Origin: Bacteroides sp.
GTDB taxonomy: Bacteria > Bacteroidota > Bacteroidia > Bacteroidales > Bacteroidaceae
Direction of reading: 5' to 3'
Length of the DNA stretch: 39,391 bases
Assembly: GCF_028690125.1 (NCBI RefSeq)
Contig: NZ_JAQVBV010000043.1
Coordinates: 1-39,391 of the forward strand
Below are positions 1-8,816 of this stretch, piece by piece. A program made the translations under genes and the position numbers. Numbering within the stretch: the stretch's first letter is position 1; the number at the start of each line of letters is the position of its first letter. Under the pieces are notes generated by a model, which was not told the DNA's origin, searched no databases, and saw nothing but the letters and a program-made list of their open reading frames with translations.

Positions 1-2
1 TT

Positions 3-1331
3 GCTCCGAACCAATTCGAATTGGCGCCTATCTTTGAAGAATGCAACTTAGCAAATGATCACAACTTGCTTATCATGTCATTAATGCGGAAGGTAAGCCG
101 TCGCCACGGTTTTCGTGTACTACTGCATGAAAAGCCGTTTAAAGGTGTCAATGGTTCCGGTAAGCACAACAACTGGTCGTTAGGTACCGATACGGGCATC
201 CTGTTAATGGGACCGGGCAAGACTCCGGAGGATAACTTGCGTTTCGTTACATTTGTAGTGAATACTTTGATGGCAGTTTATCACCACAACGGATTGTTGA
301 AGGCTTCTATCTCCAGCGCTACGAACGCTCACCGCCTGGGAGCCAACGAAGCACCTCCCGCAATCATCTCTTCTTTCCTTGGCAAGCAGTTGTCTCAAGT
401 ATTGGACCATATTGAAAACAGCACCAAAGACGATTTAATCAATCTTAGCAGTAAACAGGGTATGAAGTTGGATATTCCTCAAATCCCCGAACTGTTGATT
501 GATAACACTGATCGTAATCGTACTTCTCCTTTTGCCTTCACCGGAAACCGGTTCGAATTCCGTGCTGTAGGTTCCGAAGCAAACTGTGCTTCCGCTATGA
601 TAGCTTTGAATACAGCAGTTGCCGCCCAACTGAATAAGTTCAAAAAAGATGTAGACGCTTTGATTGAGAAAGGAGAACCAAAAATCTCCGCTATTCTGGA
701 GATTATCCGCGGATATATCAAAGAATGTAAACCTATTCATTTTGACGGTAACGGCTATAGTGATGAATGGAAAACAGAAGCTGCCCGTCGTGGATTGGAT
801 TGCGAAACCAGTGTTCCTGTCATCTTCGATAATTATCTGAAACCGGAAAGCATTGCAATGTTCGAAGCTACCGGAGTCATGACAAAGAAAGAATTGGAGG
901 CGCGTAATGAGGTGAAATGGGAAATGTATACCAAAAAGATTCAAATTGAAGCACGTGTTTTAGGAGACTTGGCTATGAATCATATTATCCCGGTCGCTAC
1001 TCAGTACCAGACCGACTTGATTAATAACGTATATAAGATGCAGTCTCTATTCCCGGCTGAAAAAGCTGCCAAACTTTCCTCCAAAAATCTGGAACTGATC
1101 GAAGAGATTGCTGACCGTACGGCTTTCATCAAAGAACACGTGGATGCAATGATCGAAGCCCGCAAGGTGGCAAACAAGATTGAGAGTGAACGTGAGAAAG
1201 CAATTGCTTATCATGACACGATTGTCCCGGCACTGGAAGAAATCCGTTATCACATCGACAAGCTCGAACTTATCGTGGACAACCAGATGTGGACACTGCC
1301 GAAATACAGAGAACTCTTATTTATCAGATAA
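3..1331 (+). CDS. glnN: Type III glutamine synthetase, C-terminal part (5' end outside window)
   Basis: The reading frame is open from base 3, with Ala-Pro-Asn-Gln-Phe-Glu upstream of the first possible start, so the gene begins before the window. About 442 of the roughly 730 residues usual for the GSIII family are present. GSIII makes glutamine from glutamate, ammonia and ATP in the cytoplasm. Two stretches characteristic of this class are visible: VNGSGKHNNWSLGTDTG near the start of the visible part, and SPFAFTGNRFEFRAVGSEAN in the middle. The remainder is the long helical C-terminal extension that separates GSIII from GSI and GSII. The frame is intact to its stop and is followed by two hairpins. 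Family assignment is very secure; it is the GlnN type first described in Bacteroides fragilis. Confidence 0.97.
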   Translation, partial: APNQFELAPIFEECNLANDHNLLIMSLMRKVSRRHGFRVLLHEKPFKGVNGSGKHNNWSLGTDTGILLMGPGKTPEDNLRFVTFVVNTLMAVYHHNGLLKASISSATNAHRLGANEAPPAIISSFLGKQLSQVLDHIENSTKDDLINLSSKQGMKLDIPQIPELLIDNTDRNRTSPFAFTGNRFEFRAVGSEANCASAMIALNTAVAAQLNKFKKDVDALIEKGEPKISAILEIIRGYIKECKPIHFDGNGYSDEWKTEAARRGLDCETSVPVIFDNYLKPESIAMFEATGVMTKKELEARNEVKWEMYTKKIQIEARVLGDLAMNHIIPVATQYQTDLINNVYKMQSLFPAEKAAKLSSKNLELIEEIADRTAFIKEHVDAMIEARKVANKIESEREKAIAYHDTIVPALEEIRYHIDKLELIVDNQMWTLPKYRELLFIR

Positions 1332-1336
1332 AAAGA

Positions 1337-1370
1337 AATGAGGTTATATCCAAAGTGATATAACCTCATT
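1337..1370 (+). terminator. Perfect 14-bp hairpin just after glnN
   Basis: The arms 1337-1350 and 1357-1370 (AATGAGGTTATATC and its exact complement) enclose a 6-base loop and begin 6 bases after the glnN stop. No clear U-tract follows, so this may be a 3'-end stabiliser or the first of two tandem termination signals. Confidence 0.6.
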
Positions 1371-1415
1371 CAGATTGAGATTATCTATTTCTTTTGTTGG
1401 TTGTTTTAAGTTTGT

Positions 1416-1450
1416 GGGGAGGGGTACTGTGAAGTAGTCCTCCTCTTTTT
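1416..1450 (+). terminator. Rho-independent terminator downstream of glnN
   Basis: The arms 1416-1428 and 1433-1445 pair with one mismatch and G-U wobbles around the loop GTGA, and are followed directly by TTTTT at 1446-1450. The U-tract is on the plus strand, so it serves glnN. It lies only a few bases from the 3' end of the convergent DUF308 gene. Confidence 0.7.
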
Positions 1451-1454
1451 ATAG

Positions 1455-2033
1455 TCACTCTATTATTTTGGCATCTTCAATATCGTCATCCGAATGTGAA
1501 ACCGGATTCTTAGGACGACGACGTGCAAATTTAAACCAATTTATCAATTCTGAAACCGAGTATACCAAGCTACTGATTCCGATAATAACAAATGCAGTAT
1601 TACGTGCCCCGGTCGGATTGAATAAAGCAATAATTCCTGCAATAAGAATCAGCGAAGGTACCAGATAATAGGCTCCCGGAACCGGCATCCAACGTCGTGC
1701 CATTGATAAAGAAGCGATCTGTTGAACTCCGCCCATCATCAGAATGAAACCTAACAAAAACATCAATACATCAGCAAAAAAATCAGGCATCACGATCAGC
1801 CAAAGACCAAATAACAAACTGCCTACCCCTTCAATCGGGAAACGCGAAGACATTCCATCTGTCGGTTTTTTGCGTCCGAAATAACTGATAAGACTAATCA
1901 CACCGGGGAGTAAAAAAGCAATTCCTACTGTAATAACAATATAATTGGCAGCCGCATCAGGCCAAAGTACCAGCACTAAACCTATTACTAGTGCAAATAG
2001 GATGCGAATAAGAGAAAAATTCATTGTTTTCAT
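1455..2033 (-). CDS. DUF308 (HdeD-like) multi-pass membrane protein
   Basis: This 192-residue protein is almost entirely hydrophobic, with about six predicted membrane helices arranged as repeated pairs (for example LIRILFALVIGLVLVLWPDA, and later FADVLMFLLGFILMMGGVQQ). The repeated pattern ending in a Pro near a helix end is typical of the DUF308 family, whose best-known member is the acid-resistance protein HdeD of E. coli. The hydrophilic C-terminal tail (residues about 167-192) is rich in Arg, Lys and Asp. The start is Met1, though Met4 (Met-Asn-Phe-Ser) is also possible. It stands alone, convergent to glnN and divergent from ppk1. The actual function in Bacteroides is unknown; only the fold family is supported. 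Confidence 0.8.
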   Translation of the reverse strand: MKTMNFSLIRILFALVIGLVLVLWPDAAANYIVITVGIAFLLPGVISLISYFGRKKPTDGMSSRFPIEGVGSLLFGLWLIVMPDFFADVLMFLLGFILMMGGVQQIASLSMARRWMPVPGAYYLVPSLILIAGIIALFNPTGARNTAFVIIGISSLVYSVSELINWFKFARRRPKNPVSHSDDDIEDAKIIE

Positions 2034-2141
2034 ATATTCTATAATTTTTAACGAAGTCTATTTCAATACTTTTGCGAATATAAGTGTTTCTATCCATATA
2101 TAAAAATAACAAACTCGGATTGTAATAAGTTCGTATTAAAA

Positions 2142-2177
2142 ATGTTATATCAATAACATCTGCATCCGATACTTTTG
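2142..2177 (+). promoter_or_regulatory. ppk1 promoter with palindrome over the -33 region
   Basis: A TACTTTTG -7 box lies at 2170-2177, 27 bases before the ppk1 ATG. The -33 position is occupied by a perfect palindrome, ATGTTAT-ATCA-ATAACAT (2142-2159), which is placed where a bound repressor would block RNA polymerase. A second TACTTTTG occurs at 2067-2074. The box is seen in the sequence; the operator role is inferred. Confidence 0.5.
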
Positions 2178-2204
2178 CAATAATAATAATAAAGGTCTTT
2201 CTTT

Positions 2205-4310
2205 ATGAAATCAAACGACGAGAAACAAATACTTCCTTATGTGGAACGTGACATCAGCTGGATGTATTTCAACCAACGCATCTTACTCGAAGCTGCCAAT
2301 CCGGAAGTCCCTTTATTGGAACGTCTGACTTTCCTTGGTATTTATTCAAATAATTTGGATGAGTTTTTTCGTGTACGTGTAGCAACTTTAAATCGTATTA
2401 TCGAATATAACGACAAAAACATCCGAAAAGAACAAGAAATAGCTTCACAAACTCTAAAACAGATTGGCAAACTACATAACCGATACTATCAACAGTTTGA
2501 GGAAACGTTTACCAAAATCATGGAGGAACTGAAGCAGGAAAATATTTTTGTCATCAAAGAAACAGAGATGACTCCGGAACAACAAGAATTTATCACTTCC
2601 TTCTATCGTAACAGACTAAATGGTTCTACAAATCCGGTTTTTCTAAATGGTAGTCGTCCTCTAGAGGATCAAAATGACGAAAATATCTATCTGGCAACCC
2701 GTCTCATCAGAAAAGACCTGGAAGGAAAAGTAAAGGAAAAAGACTATGCAGTAATCGAACTTCCAACTGCTGATTTTGAACGCTTTATTCAGCTCCCGGA
2801 TGTGGATGAAAAAACTTATCTTATGTTTCTGGATGATGTCATTCGCTATTGTTTGCCTCTGATATTTGTCGGCATGAAATATACAGATTACGAAGCCTAT
2901 ACCTTTAAGTTTACCAAAGACGCCGAGATGGAAATAGACAGTGATCTCCGTACAGGAGTACTTCAAAAGATTTCAAAAGGGGTGAAAAGTAGAAAAAAAG
3001 GAGAACCAATACGTTTTGTTTATGATCAACAGATGCCTAAAGATCTGCTAAAAAGATTGATTGAACGTCTGAATATAGACAAGAATGATACTCGTGTGGC
3101 AGGCGGTCGTTATCATAATTTTAAAGATTTGATGAAATTTCCGGATTGTAATCGTAAAGATTTAAAATATCCGGTCTGGCCTCCAATCTTCAAACCGGAG
3201 TTAAATAGTACCGAAAGTTTATTAACACTAATCCGTCAAAAAGATCGTTCGTTACATTATCCATTCCATTCATTCGACTCTTTTATACGAGTACTCCGCG
3301 AAGCAGCTATCAGTAAGGAAGTAAAAAGTATCAAAATAGCACTTTACCGCCTAGCTAAAGATTCTAAAGTTGTAAAAGCACTGATTTGTGCTGCTAAAAA
3401 TGGAAAGAAGGTAACAGTAGTCATTGAGTTATTAGCTCGTTTTGACGAAGCTTCCAATATCTATTGGAGCAAGAGAATGCAAGATGCAGGTATTCACGTC
3501 ATTTTTGGTGTGGAAGGATTGAAAATACACTCAAAACTCGTTCATATTGCAACTCGTCATGGAGATATTGCTTGTATAAGTACAGGGAATTTCCATGAAG
3601 GAAATGCACGAATGTATACGGATTACACAATAATGACGGCTCACCGACATATCGTAAAAGAAGTGAATGATGTATTCAACTTTATTGAAAAGCCATATAC
3701 TCCAGTCAATTTCCGTGAGTTATTGGTTTCCCCAAATGATATGCGAAAACGTCTCATAGCACTTATTAACAAAGAAATCAAAAATAAAGAACAGGGTAAA
3801 GATGCCTATATACTTGCTAAAGTAAATCATATAACCGATCGCTTACTCATAGAAAAGCTTTATGAGGCTTCGGCTGCCGGTATCCGAATTGATCTGTTAG
3901 TTCGCGGTAACTGTTCATTAGTAACAGGTATTCCGGGTATTAGCGAAAATATACATATCAATGGTATTATAGATCGTTATCTGGAGCATTCCCGTATCTT
4001 TATTTTTGCCAATGGCGGAGAAGAGAAATATTATATCGGTTCTGCGGATTGGATGCCACGAAATCTGGATAACCGTATTGAGGTACTTGTACCTGTTTAC
4101 AATAAAGAGATACAAGCAGACTTGAAGAAAATCATTTGTTATGGTTTACACGATACTGCGAAAGGACGTATCGTAGATGGTAGTGGAGAGAATCTGCCTT
4201 GGAAAGAAATCTCTCCTACTCTTCCACAACAACCTGTTGATGAAACAAAGAAATCTCTTTTCCGTTCTCAGGAAGAGCTTTATACAGAATATAAAAAGAA
4301 TATAGAATGA
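2205..4310 (+). CDS. ppk1: Polyphosphate kinase 1
   Basis: PPK1 reversibly transfers the gamma phosphate of ATP to inorganic polyphosphate. The 701-residue length matches the family. The N-terminal domain opens with the signature RDISWMYFNQRILLEA and NLDEFFRVRVA. The autophosphorylated histidine is His442 in GLKIHSKLVHI (E. coli His435), and the second catalytic histidine is His595 in RYLEHSRIFIF (E. coli His592). The two phospholipase-D-like C-terminal domains therefore look intact. The stop codon overlaps the ppx start (ATGA), so the two genes are translationally coupled and the synthetic and degradative activities are made from one message, as in many bacteria. The promoter just upstream carries a palindrome that may link expression to phosphate or stress state. 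Confidence 0.97.
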   Translation: MKSNDEKQILPYVERDISWMYFNQRILLEAANPEVPLLERLTFLGIYSNNLDEFFRVRVATLNRIIEYNDKNIRKEQEIASQTLKQIGKLHNRYYQQFEETFTKIMEELKQENIFVIKETEMTPEQQEFITSFYRNRLNGSTNPVFLNGSRPLEDQNDENIYLATRLIRKDLEGKVKEKDYAVIELPTADFERFIQLPDVDEKTYLMFLDDVIRYCLPLIFVGMKYTDYEAYTFKFTKDAEMEIDSDLRTGVLQKISKGVKSRKKGEPIRFVYDQQMPKDLLKRLIERLNIDKNDTRVAGGRYHNFKDLMKFPDCNRKDLKYPVWPPIFKPELNSTESLLTLIRQKDRSLHYPFHSFDSFIRVLREAAISKEVKSIKIALYRLAKDSKVVKALICAAKNGKKVTVVIELLARFDEASNIYWSKRMQDAGIHVIFGVEGLKIHSKLVHIATRHGDIACISTGNFHEGNARMYTDYTIMTAHRHIVKEVNDVFNFIEKPYTPVNFRELLVSPNDMRKRLIALINKEIKNKEQGKDAYILAKVNHITDRLLIEKLYEASAAGIRIDLLVRGNCSLVTGIPGISENIHINGIIDRYLEHSRIFIFANGGEEKYYIGSADWMPRNLDNRIEVLVPVYNKEIQADLKKIICYGLHDTAKGRIVDGSGENLPWKEISPTLPQQPVDETKKSLFRSQEELYTEYKKNIE

Positions 4311-5224
4311 AGAAGGTTAATTATGCAGCTATCGACATAGGCTCCAATGCTGTGCGATTGTTAGTGAAATGTGTAAATGAAGAAAACTCAGCCGAACTAA
4401 TGAGTAAAATACAGCTCATCCGTGTTCCTTTGAGATTAGGTGAGGATTCTTTTACTATGGGAGTCATTTCAGAAGAAAAGGAGAAAAAGCTAATCCGCCT
4501 AATGAAAGCATACAAACAATTGATGAAAATATATGATGTAGTCGATTATCGTGCTTGTGCCACATCTGCCATGCGTGATGCTCGGAACGGAAAAGAAATT
4601 ACTCAACGTATTGCCAAGAAAACCGGCATCCGCGTAGAGATTATCGACGGCCAGGAAGAAGCACACATTGTATATGATAACCATATCGAACAATTATTTA
4701 TTTCAGGTCAGAATTACTTATATGTAGATGTAGGCGGTGGCAGTACGGAAATCAACCTCATTAGCGATGGTGAATTAAAAAAGTCACATTCATATAATAT
4801 TGGCACGGTACGTATGCTTAGCGGTATGGTAAAAGAAGAAGAGAAAGAAGCTTTGCGGGCGGACCTTGCAAACCTTACCCAAGAATACGCTCCTATCCAT
4901 ATTATAGGCTCCGGAGGTAATATCAATAAGCTTTTTCGTCTGGCAGATAAAAAAGACAAAAAAACATCATTTCTGCCCATCAAATCACTCCATGACACTT
5001 ATGAAGCACTAAAAGTTCTCTCATCTGAAGAGCGTATCAAGCAATTCAAATTGAAACCGGACCGTGCGGATGTTATTGTTCCTGCGGCAGAAATCTTTTT
5101 GGAAATAGCAACTCAAGTAAAAGCTACCGGAATTACCGTACCCACGATTGGTTTGTCCGATGGTATTATTGACAGCCTGTATACTCAAAATATGAAAATG
5201 CCTATTACTCCGCAAAGTAAATAA
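4307..5224 (+). CDS. ppx: Exopolyphosphatase, short Ppx/GppA family protein
   Basis: The protein has 305 residues and contains only the actin-like two-lobed ATPase-fold core, without the C-terminal HD-like domains of E. coli Ppx (about 513 residues). The phosphate-1 loop is AAIDIGSNAVRLLVK at the N-terminus, the phosphate-2 loop is VDVGGGSTEI near residues 140-150, and an adenosine-type GSGGNINKL follows near residue 200. It would hydrolyse terminal phosphate from polyphosphate or pppGpp; the family cannot be resolved further by eye. The ATG at 4307 overlaps the ppk1 stop by 4 bases, which fixes the start and shows co-translation. A long hairpin follows directly. Confidence 0.92.
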   Translation: MKKVNYAAIDIGSNAVRLLVKCVNEENSAELMSKIQLIRVPLRLGEDSFTMGVISEEKEKKLIRLMKAYKQLMKIYDVVDYRACATSAMRDARNGKEITQRIAKKTGIRVEIIDGQEEAHIVYDNHIEQLFISGQNYLYVDVGGGSTEINLISDGELKKSHSYNIGTVRMLSGMVKEEEKEALRADLANLTQEYAPIHIIGSGGNINKLFRLADKKDKKTSFLPIKSLHDTYEALKVLSSEERIKQFKLKPDRADVIVPAAEIFLEIATQVKATGITVPTIGLSDGIIDSLYTQNMKMPITPQSK

Positions 5225-5234
5225 GCATATAAAT

Positions 5235-5275
5235 AACTCCTGATATATTGGAAAATGTTCCATATATCAGGAGTT
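5235..5275. terminator. Bidirectional hairpin between ppx and the SLC13 permease
   Basis: The 13-bp arms AACTCCTGATATA and TATATCAGGAGTT are extended by TGGAA/TTCCA around an AATG loop, with a single bulged T. It sits between two convergent genes and can end transcription from both sides, although neither side has a strong U-tract. Confidence 0.6.
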
Positions 5276-5310
5276 ACTTCCCACTAACGGAAGAAAAACT
5301 GAAACAAATA

Positions 5311-7170
5311 TCAGAAAGGGAAAATTAGTGGTAAAATGAATACCATTACGACCCCCATAATAATCTGCAACGGTAATCCTACTTTTACATAATCCATAAA
5401 AGTATATTGTCCGGCAGGCATAACTAGCGCATTAGGCGGTGTAGAGAATGGAGAAGCGAAACACATACTAGCCGCTACCGTCACGGCAAATAGAAACGGA
5501 ACCGGGCTTACTCCAATCTGCAAGGCACTTTGCAAAGCAATAGGTGCAAGTAATACTGCAGTAGCTGTATTACTGATAAACATTGTCATCAAAGAAGTGG
5601 TAAAGTAAATACCAGCCATCAGTGCAAGAGGTCCGTAGGTTCCCAACCCACTCACCAATGTATTGGATATATATTCCGAAGCTCCCGTTTTCTCTAAGGC
5701 CAGAGACATAGGAAGCATTGCTGCAATTAAAACAATACTTTCCCAGTTTATTGTTTTATAGGCAGCTTCCACATTGCGGAAGCATCCTGTAAGTACCATC
5801 AGAATACCTGCTATCATGACAGCTGTCACAGGAGCGACAGGAATAAAATCAAAAACCATCATAGTTACCATTAATACCATAATAGCTGCAGCTACGGGAG
5901 CTTTATAATCCAAAGTAACTTTAGCAGCTTCTGCCAAAGGCTGGCCTAGTACCACCCAATCGGAATCTTCCTTACCAAGACGAGCGATATTACTCCAAGT
6001 TCCCTGTACCAATATAACATCTCCGCTATGGATCCGTTCACTTCCCAAGTCTTGTAACAAATACTCTTTCTTACGACGAATGCCCAATATATTAACATTA
6101 AACTTGTCACGAAATCCTGCTTCTTTAATCGTTTGGTTTATCAGGTTAGAGGCAGGCATCAAGACTATTTCGGCAATACCGATATCATAAAACTCCAAAG
6201 AATTGTTTACTTGCTGCGTTTCTTCTGTTTTATGTCCGTCTAACATACCCAACAGATAATCTTCAGCAAACAACTGCACCTTTTCAATATCTCCCGTCAC
6301 ATACAAAATATCGTCCATCTGCAAGATGGTATCCGGTGCAGCAAGTTTCTGTGTAATGGTCTTCAAAAAACGATGTTGTGACATATCACCACGCCGTACT
6401 TCTAATATATTCAACCCATACTTACGACGAATATCCAGATCGATAATTGTTTGCCCCAATAAACGAGAATCACCAATGACCTGCAAACGGAACAAATTAC
6501 TGGATAGTCCGTATTCCTTTACAAGCTGTTTCAACGATTTGCCGGAACGGATATCCTTATCTTTCTGCTCTTTTTTAGAAAGAAACCATTTACTAAGCGG
6601 TATCAAGACCAACGTACCTACCGTGACACAGACAAGCCCGACAGGAAGAAATGAGAAAAAAGAAAGTGGTTCCAAACCGGCAGAAGTAAGCGTATTCTGA
6701 ATGACAAGATTCGGTGGTGTACCGATTAATGTCATCATTCCTCCCATACTACTGGCAAATGCCAAAGGCATCAGCAAACGGCTTTGGTTCATTCCGGCAC
6801 TAGCAGCCAGACTGACTACGATAGGAAGCATCAACGCCACCGTACCCGTGTTGCTAACAAAAGCACCGATAGCAGAAGTAACCAACATTACCAGCAAAAA
6901 CAAACGTATCTCACTAGTTCCTGCTAATTTAAGAATCCGTGAACTGATCATTTTAGCTAATCCTGTCTGAAAGATCGCTCCTCCAACCACAAACAGCCCG
7001 ATCATCATAACAACCACCGAATTGGAGAAACCGGACAATGCCTCATCCGGCGTTAATATCTGAAAAACAAGTAATGCAACTAATGCGCAGAGTGCAACAA
7101 GATCAGAACGAATCCTGCCGTTCACAAAAAAAACAGCAGAAAGCACGAGAATGATAATAGTTATCAGCAT
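5311..7170 (-). CDS. SLC13-type (DASS) permease with two TrkA-C domains
   Basis: This inner-membrane transporter of 619 residues has two halves of membrane helices (about residues 1-200 and 425-619) flanking a cytoplasmic insert. Each half carries the SLC13 substrate and sodium-site motif: SNTGTVALMLP in the first half and SNTATAVLLAP in the second. Each also carries a proline loop, GTPPNLV and FSTPPNALV. The insert has two RCK-C/TrkA-C-like modules (about 210-310 and 320-405), each with the pattern of a beta strand rich in Ile/Val followed by LGQTIIDLDIR or INQTIKEAGFR. Family members move dicarboxylates, sulfate or related anions; the substrate cannot be read from the sequence. It is a single gene with its own promoter and no functional partner nearby. 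Confidence 0.9.
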   Translation of the reverse strand: MLITIIILVLSAVFFVNGRIRSDLVALCALVALLVFQILTPDEALSGFSNSVVVMMIGLFVVGGAIFQTGLAKMISSRILKLAGTSEIRLFLLVMLVTSAIGAFVSNTGTVALMLPIVVSLAASAGMNQSRLLMPLAFASSMGGMMTLIGTPPNLVIQNTLTSAGLEPLSFFSFLPVGLVCVTVGTLVLIPLSKWFLSKKEQKDKDIRSGKSLKQLVKEYGLSSNLFRLQVIGDSRLLGQTIIDLDIRRKYGLNILEVRRGDMSQHRFLKTITQKLAAPDTILQMDDILYVTGDIEKVQLFAEDYLLGMLDGHKTEETQQVNNSLEFYDIGIAEIVLMPASNLINQTIKEAGFRDKFNVNILGIRRKKEYLLQDLGSERIHSGDVILVQGTWSNIARLGKEDSDWVVLGQPLAEAAKVTLDYKAPVAAAIMVLMVTMMVFDFIPVAPVTAVMIAGILMVLTGCFRNVEAAYKTINWESIVLIAAMLPMSLALEKTGASEYISNTLVSGLGTYGPLALMAGIYFTTSLMTMFISNTATAVLLAPIALQSALQIGVSPVPFLFAVTVAASMCFASPFSTPPNALVMPAGQYTFMDYVKVGLPLQIIMGVVMVFILPLIFPF

Positions 7171-7191
7171 AAGCCAAAATAGAATGAATGT

Positions 7192-7234
7192 TTTATCTTG
7201 ATAAGATAAAGATTAATTTGAGTGAACAAAAGTA
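7192..7234 (-). promoter_or_regulatory. Promoter and leader palindrome of the SLC13 permease gene
   Basis: On the minus strand a TACTTTTG box (plus-strand CAAAAGTA, 7227-7234) precedes the gene. Between the expected start of transcription and the ATG lies the palindrome TTTATCTT-GAT-AAGATAAA (7192-7210), a plausible operator or RNA hairpin. Confidence 0.4.
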
Positions 7235-7290
7235 ACTCTTTTCCACCTAAATAAAAACAAACTAGAACCTTTTTTAGTTCATAACAAAAC

Positions 7291-8583
7291 TTAATCACTT
7301 CCAGACATGGAGGGCTTGATAATTTTAAAATTGCCCGTTACGTGTAACATAGAAAGCATATATACCATACCATTATAATAACGATAAGTTCCTACAGGAA
7401 TCGGTGTATCCCAAAGGCGTTGAAGATATTCACGCTTCAAAGTTTCATCTTTAAGAGCAAAAGCTCCGACCGCATTTGCACCTGCCATTCCTTCTGAATA
7501 AGGACCGTCCGGCTCAGTCCCATCCCAATTAAACTGTCCATGCACAAAATTATCACGTTTAAAGAAAGTCAATAAACGGGTCATCATAATTATCTGATTA
7601 TCGGCATCTTTTCCAAACCAATAGTAGTCCATACCAATATTCATCGCACATCTGATCGCATCAAACTGAAAACGTCTGGCATCGTAATCTTTTTTCCACT
7701 CGGGCTGATAAGGTTTCCCTTCAAAAGTAGAATAATCAGGAAATAATCCAGTTTCAGGATGTGAGGCTTTTACTAATAAACAACGAGCCGCGTCAGGAGC
7801 CTGCTGCCAAAAGTCCTTATTTGTATCTGCCCAAATAGCCCAAAGTTCAAAAAATGCAGGTATATTATAAGAAGGATCCGTAATATTCCACATAGTGCCC
7901 GATGGAACAAATGTAATAAGCTTAGAATTCCGATTGAACATCGTAAAAACTCCGTCGGTACCGTCTTTAGACATGATATTTTTCAAGATTTCCTGAGCTT
8001 CACAACCATAATCATAAGTGCCGTCGTTTCCCCACTGATGCGAAGCAAAGAACAATGACATTATAAAATATGCCTCACCATCCGGCGCACAACTTGGCTC
8101 ATATCCTACTTTCCTGCCATCAGTTTCACACTGCCATGCAAAATATCCCTTCCACTTACCTGATGTGTACAGCATATTCTTTTTTACCCATCTCCAAAGT
8201 TTATCAAACTCCTTTTGTTTATTCAACTGAACACAAATCATCATTCCGTAAGACATTCCTTCAGTTCTTACATCACGATTACCGGTATCATAAATATAAG
8301 CAGTATTGTCATTACCTTCGAAATAAATCTTTGTGCCCTCATTAACGAAAAAATGGTTCCATATCTGATTTATTTTTTCATTTGTCTGTTGCTTTGATAT
8401 CCCCAAGTATTTATCAAACAAATTGAGATAAGCACCTGTATAATAAGCTCCATTACTACCATTATCCATACTATCCATTTGCTTTTCACCATCACCCGAA
8501 CAGAGAGTCCGACTAGCAAAAGCGCAATGTTTATTAAAGGAAATTACCAACACTATTAATAAAAATAATATCCTATATTTCAT
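7291..8583 (-). CDS. Secreted GH8 reducing-end xylose-releasing exo-oligoxylanase (Rex-like)
   Basis: The protein has 430 residues with an N-terminal signal peptide (basic start, hydrophobic residues 5-16, cleavage near Ala-Phe-Ala-Ser). The rest is a glycoside hydrolase family 8 (alpha/alpha)6 barrel. The proposed catalytic acid is Glu108 in RTEGMSYGMM, Asp168 lies in APDGEAYF, and the proposed base is Asp308 in RFQFDAIRCAMN. Their spacing (60 and 140 residues) is close to that of the exo-oligoxylanase Rex (E70, D128, D263), and PSYNIPAFFELWA also fits that clade. The enzyme would remove xylose from the reducing end of xylo-oligosaccharides in the periplasm. It follows the HTH gene by 26 bases without an obvious promoter, so it may be transcribed with it. 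No SusC/SusD pair is near. Confidence 0.87.
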   Translation of the reverse strand: MKYRILFLLIVLVISFNKHCAFASRTLCSGDGEKQMDSMDNGSNGAYYTGAYLNLFDKYLGISKQQTNEKINQIWNHFFVNEGTKIYFEGNDNTAYIYDTGNRDVRTEGMSYGMMICVQLNKQKEFDKLWRWVKKNMLYTSGKWKGYFAWQCETDGRKVGYEPSCAPDGEAYFIMSLFFASHQWGNDGTYDYGCEAQEILKNIMSKDGTDGVFTMFNRNSKLITFVPSGTMWNITDPSYNIPAFFELWAIWADTNKDFWQQAPDAARCLLVKASHPETGLFPDYSTFEGKPYQPEWKKDYDARRFQFDAIRCAMNIGMDYYWFGKDADNQIIMMTRLLTFFKRDNFVHGQFNWDGTEPDGPYSEGMAGANAVGAFALKDETLKREYLQRLWDTPIPVGTYRYYNGMVYMLSMLHVTGNFKIIKPSMSGSD

Positions 8584-8609
8584 ATATGCCTACTCTTTTA
8601 TTTCAATTG

Positions 8610-8816
8610 TTACTCCCAATCCACAGCTTCCAACTTAAATATTTCATCTACACTTTTTCCAAATACAAATGCAATCTTCAAAGCCAGTACAGTTGAAGGT
8701 ACATACTTACCAACTTCAATGGAGGTAATAGTTTGACGTGTCACCCCTACTCTAGCTGCTAATTCTTGTTGTGTCATTCGCTGAATGGCACGTTCCACTC
8801 TAATTGTATTAATCAT
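8610..8816 (-). CDS. Small XRE-family (Cro/CI-type) HTH regulator
   Basis: At 68 residues this is a bare helix-turn-helix domain: MTQQELAARVGVTRQTITSIEVGKYVPS at residues about 14-41 is a textbook HTH_3 motif, followed by a stabilising helix with LALKIAFVFGKSVDEIF. Proteins of this size resemble Bacillus YozG. Its start overlaps the end of the upstream membrane-protein gene by 8 bases, a pairing of a small HTH protein with a multi-pass membrane protein that recurs in Firmicutes and Bacteroidetes. It probably represses its own operon, but no operator is evident. Confidence 0.85.
   Translation of the reverse strand: MINTIRVERAIQRMTQQELAARVGVTRQTITSIEVGKYVPSTVLALKIAFVFGKSVDEIFKLEAVDWE

Noticed and set aside
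435..944. 169-codon minus-strand frame inside glnN
   Set aside because: glnN is certain on the other strand; this is a mirror frame.
6326..6970. Two plus-strand frames inside the SLC13 permease gene
   Set aside because: They are antisense to a well supported transporter and show no domain.
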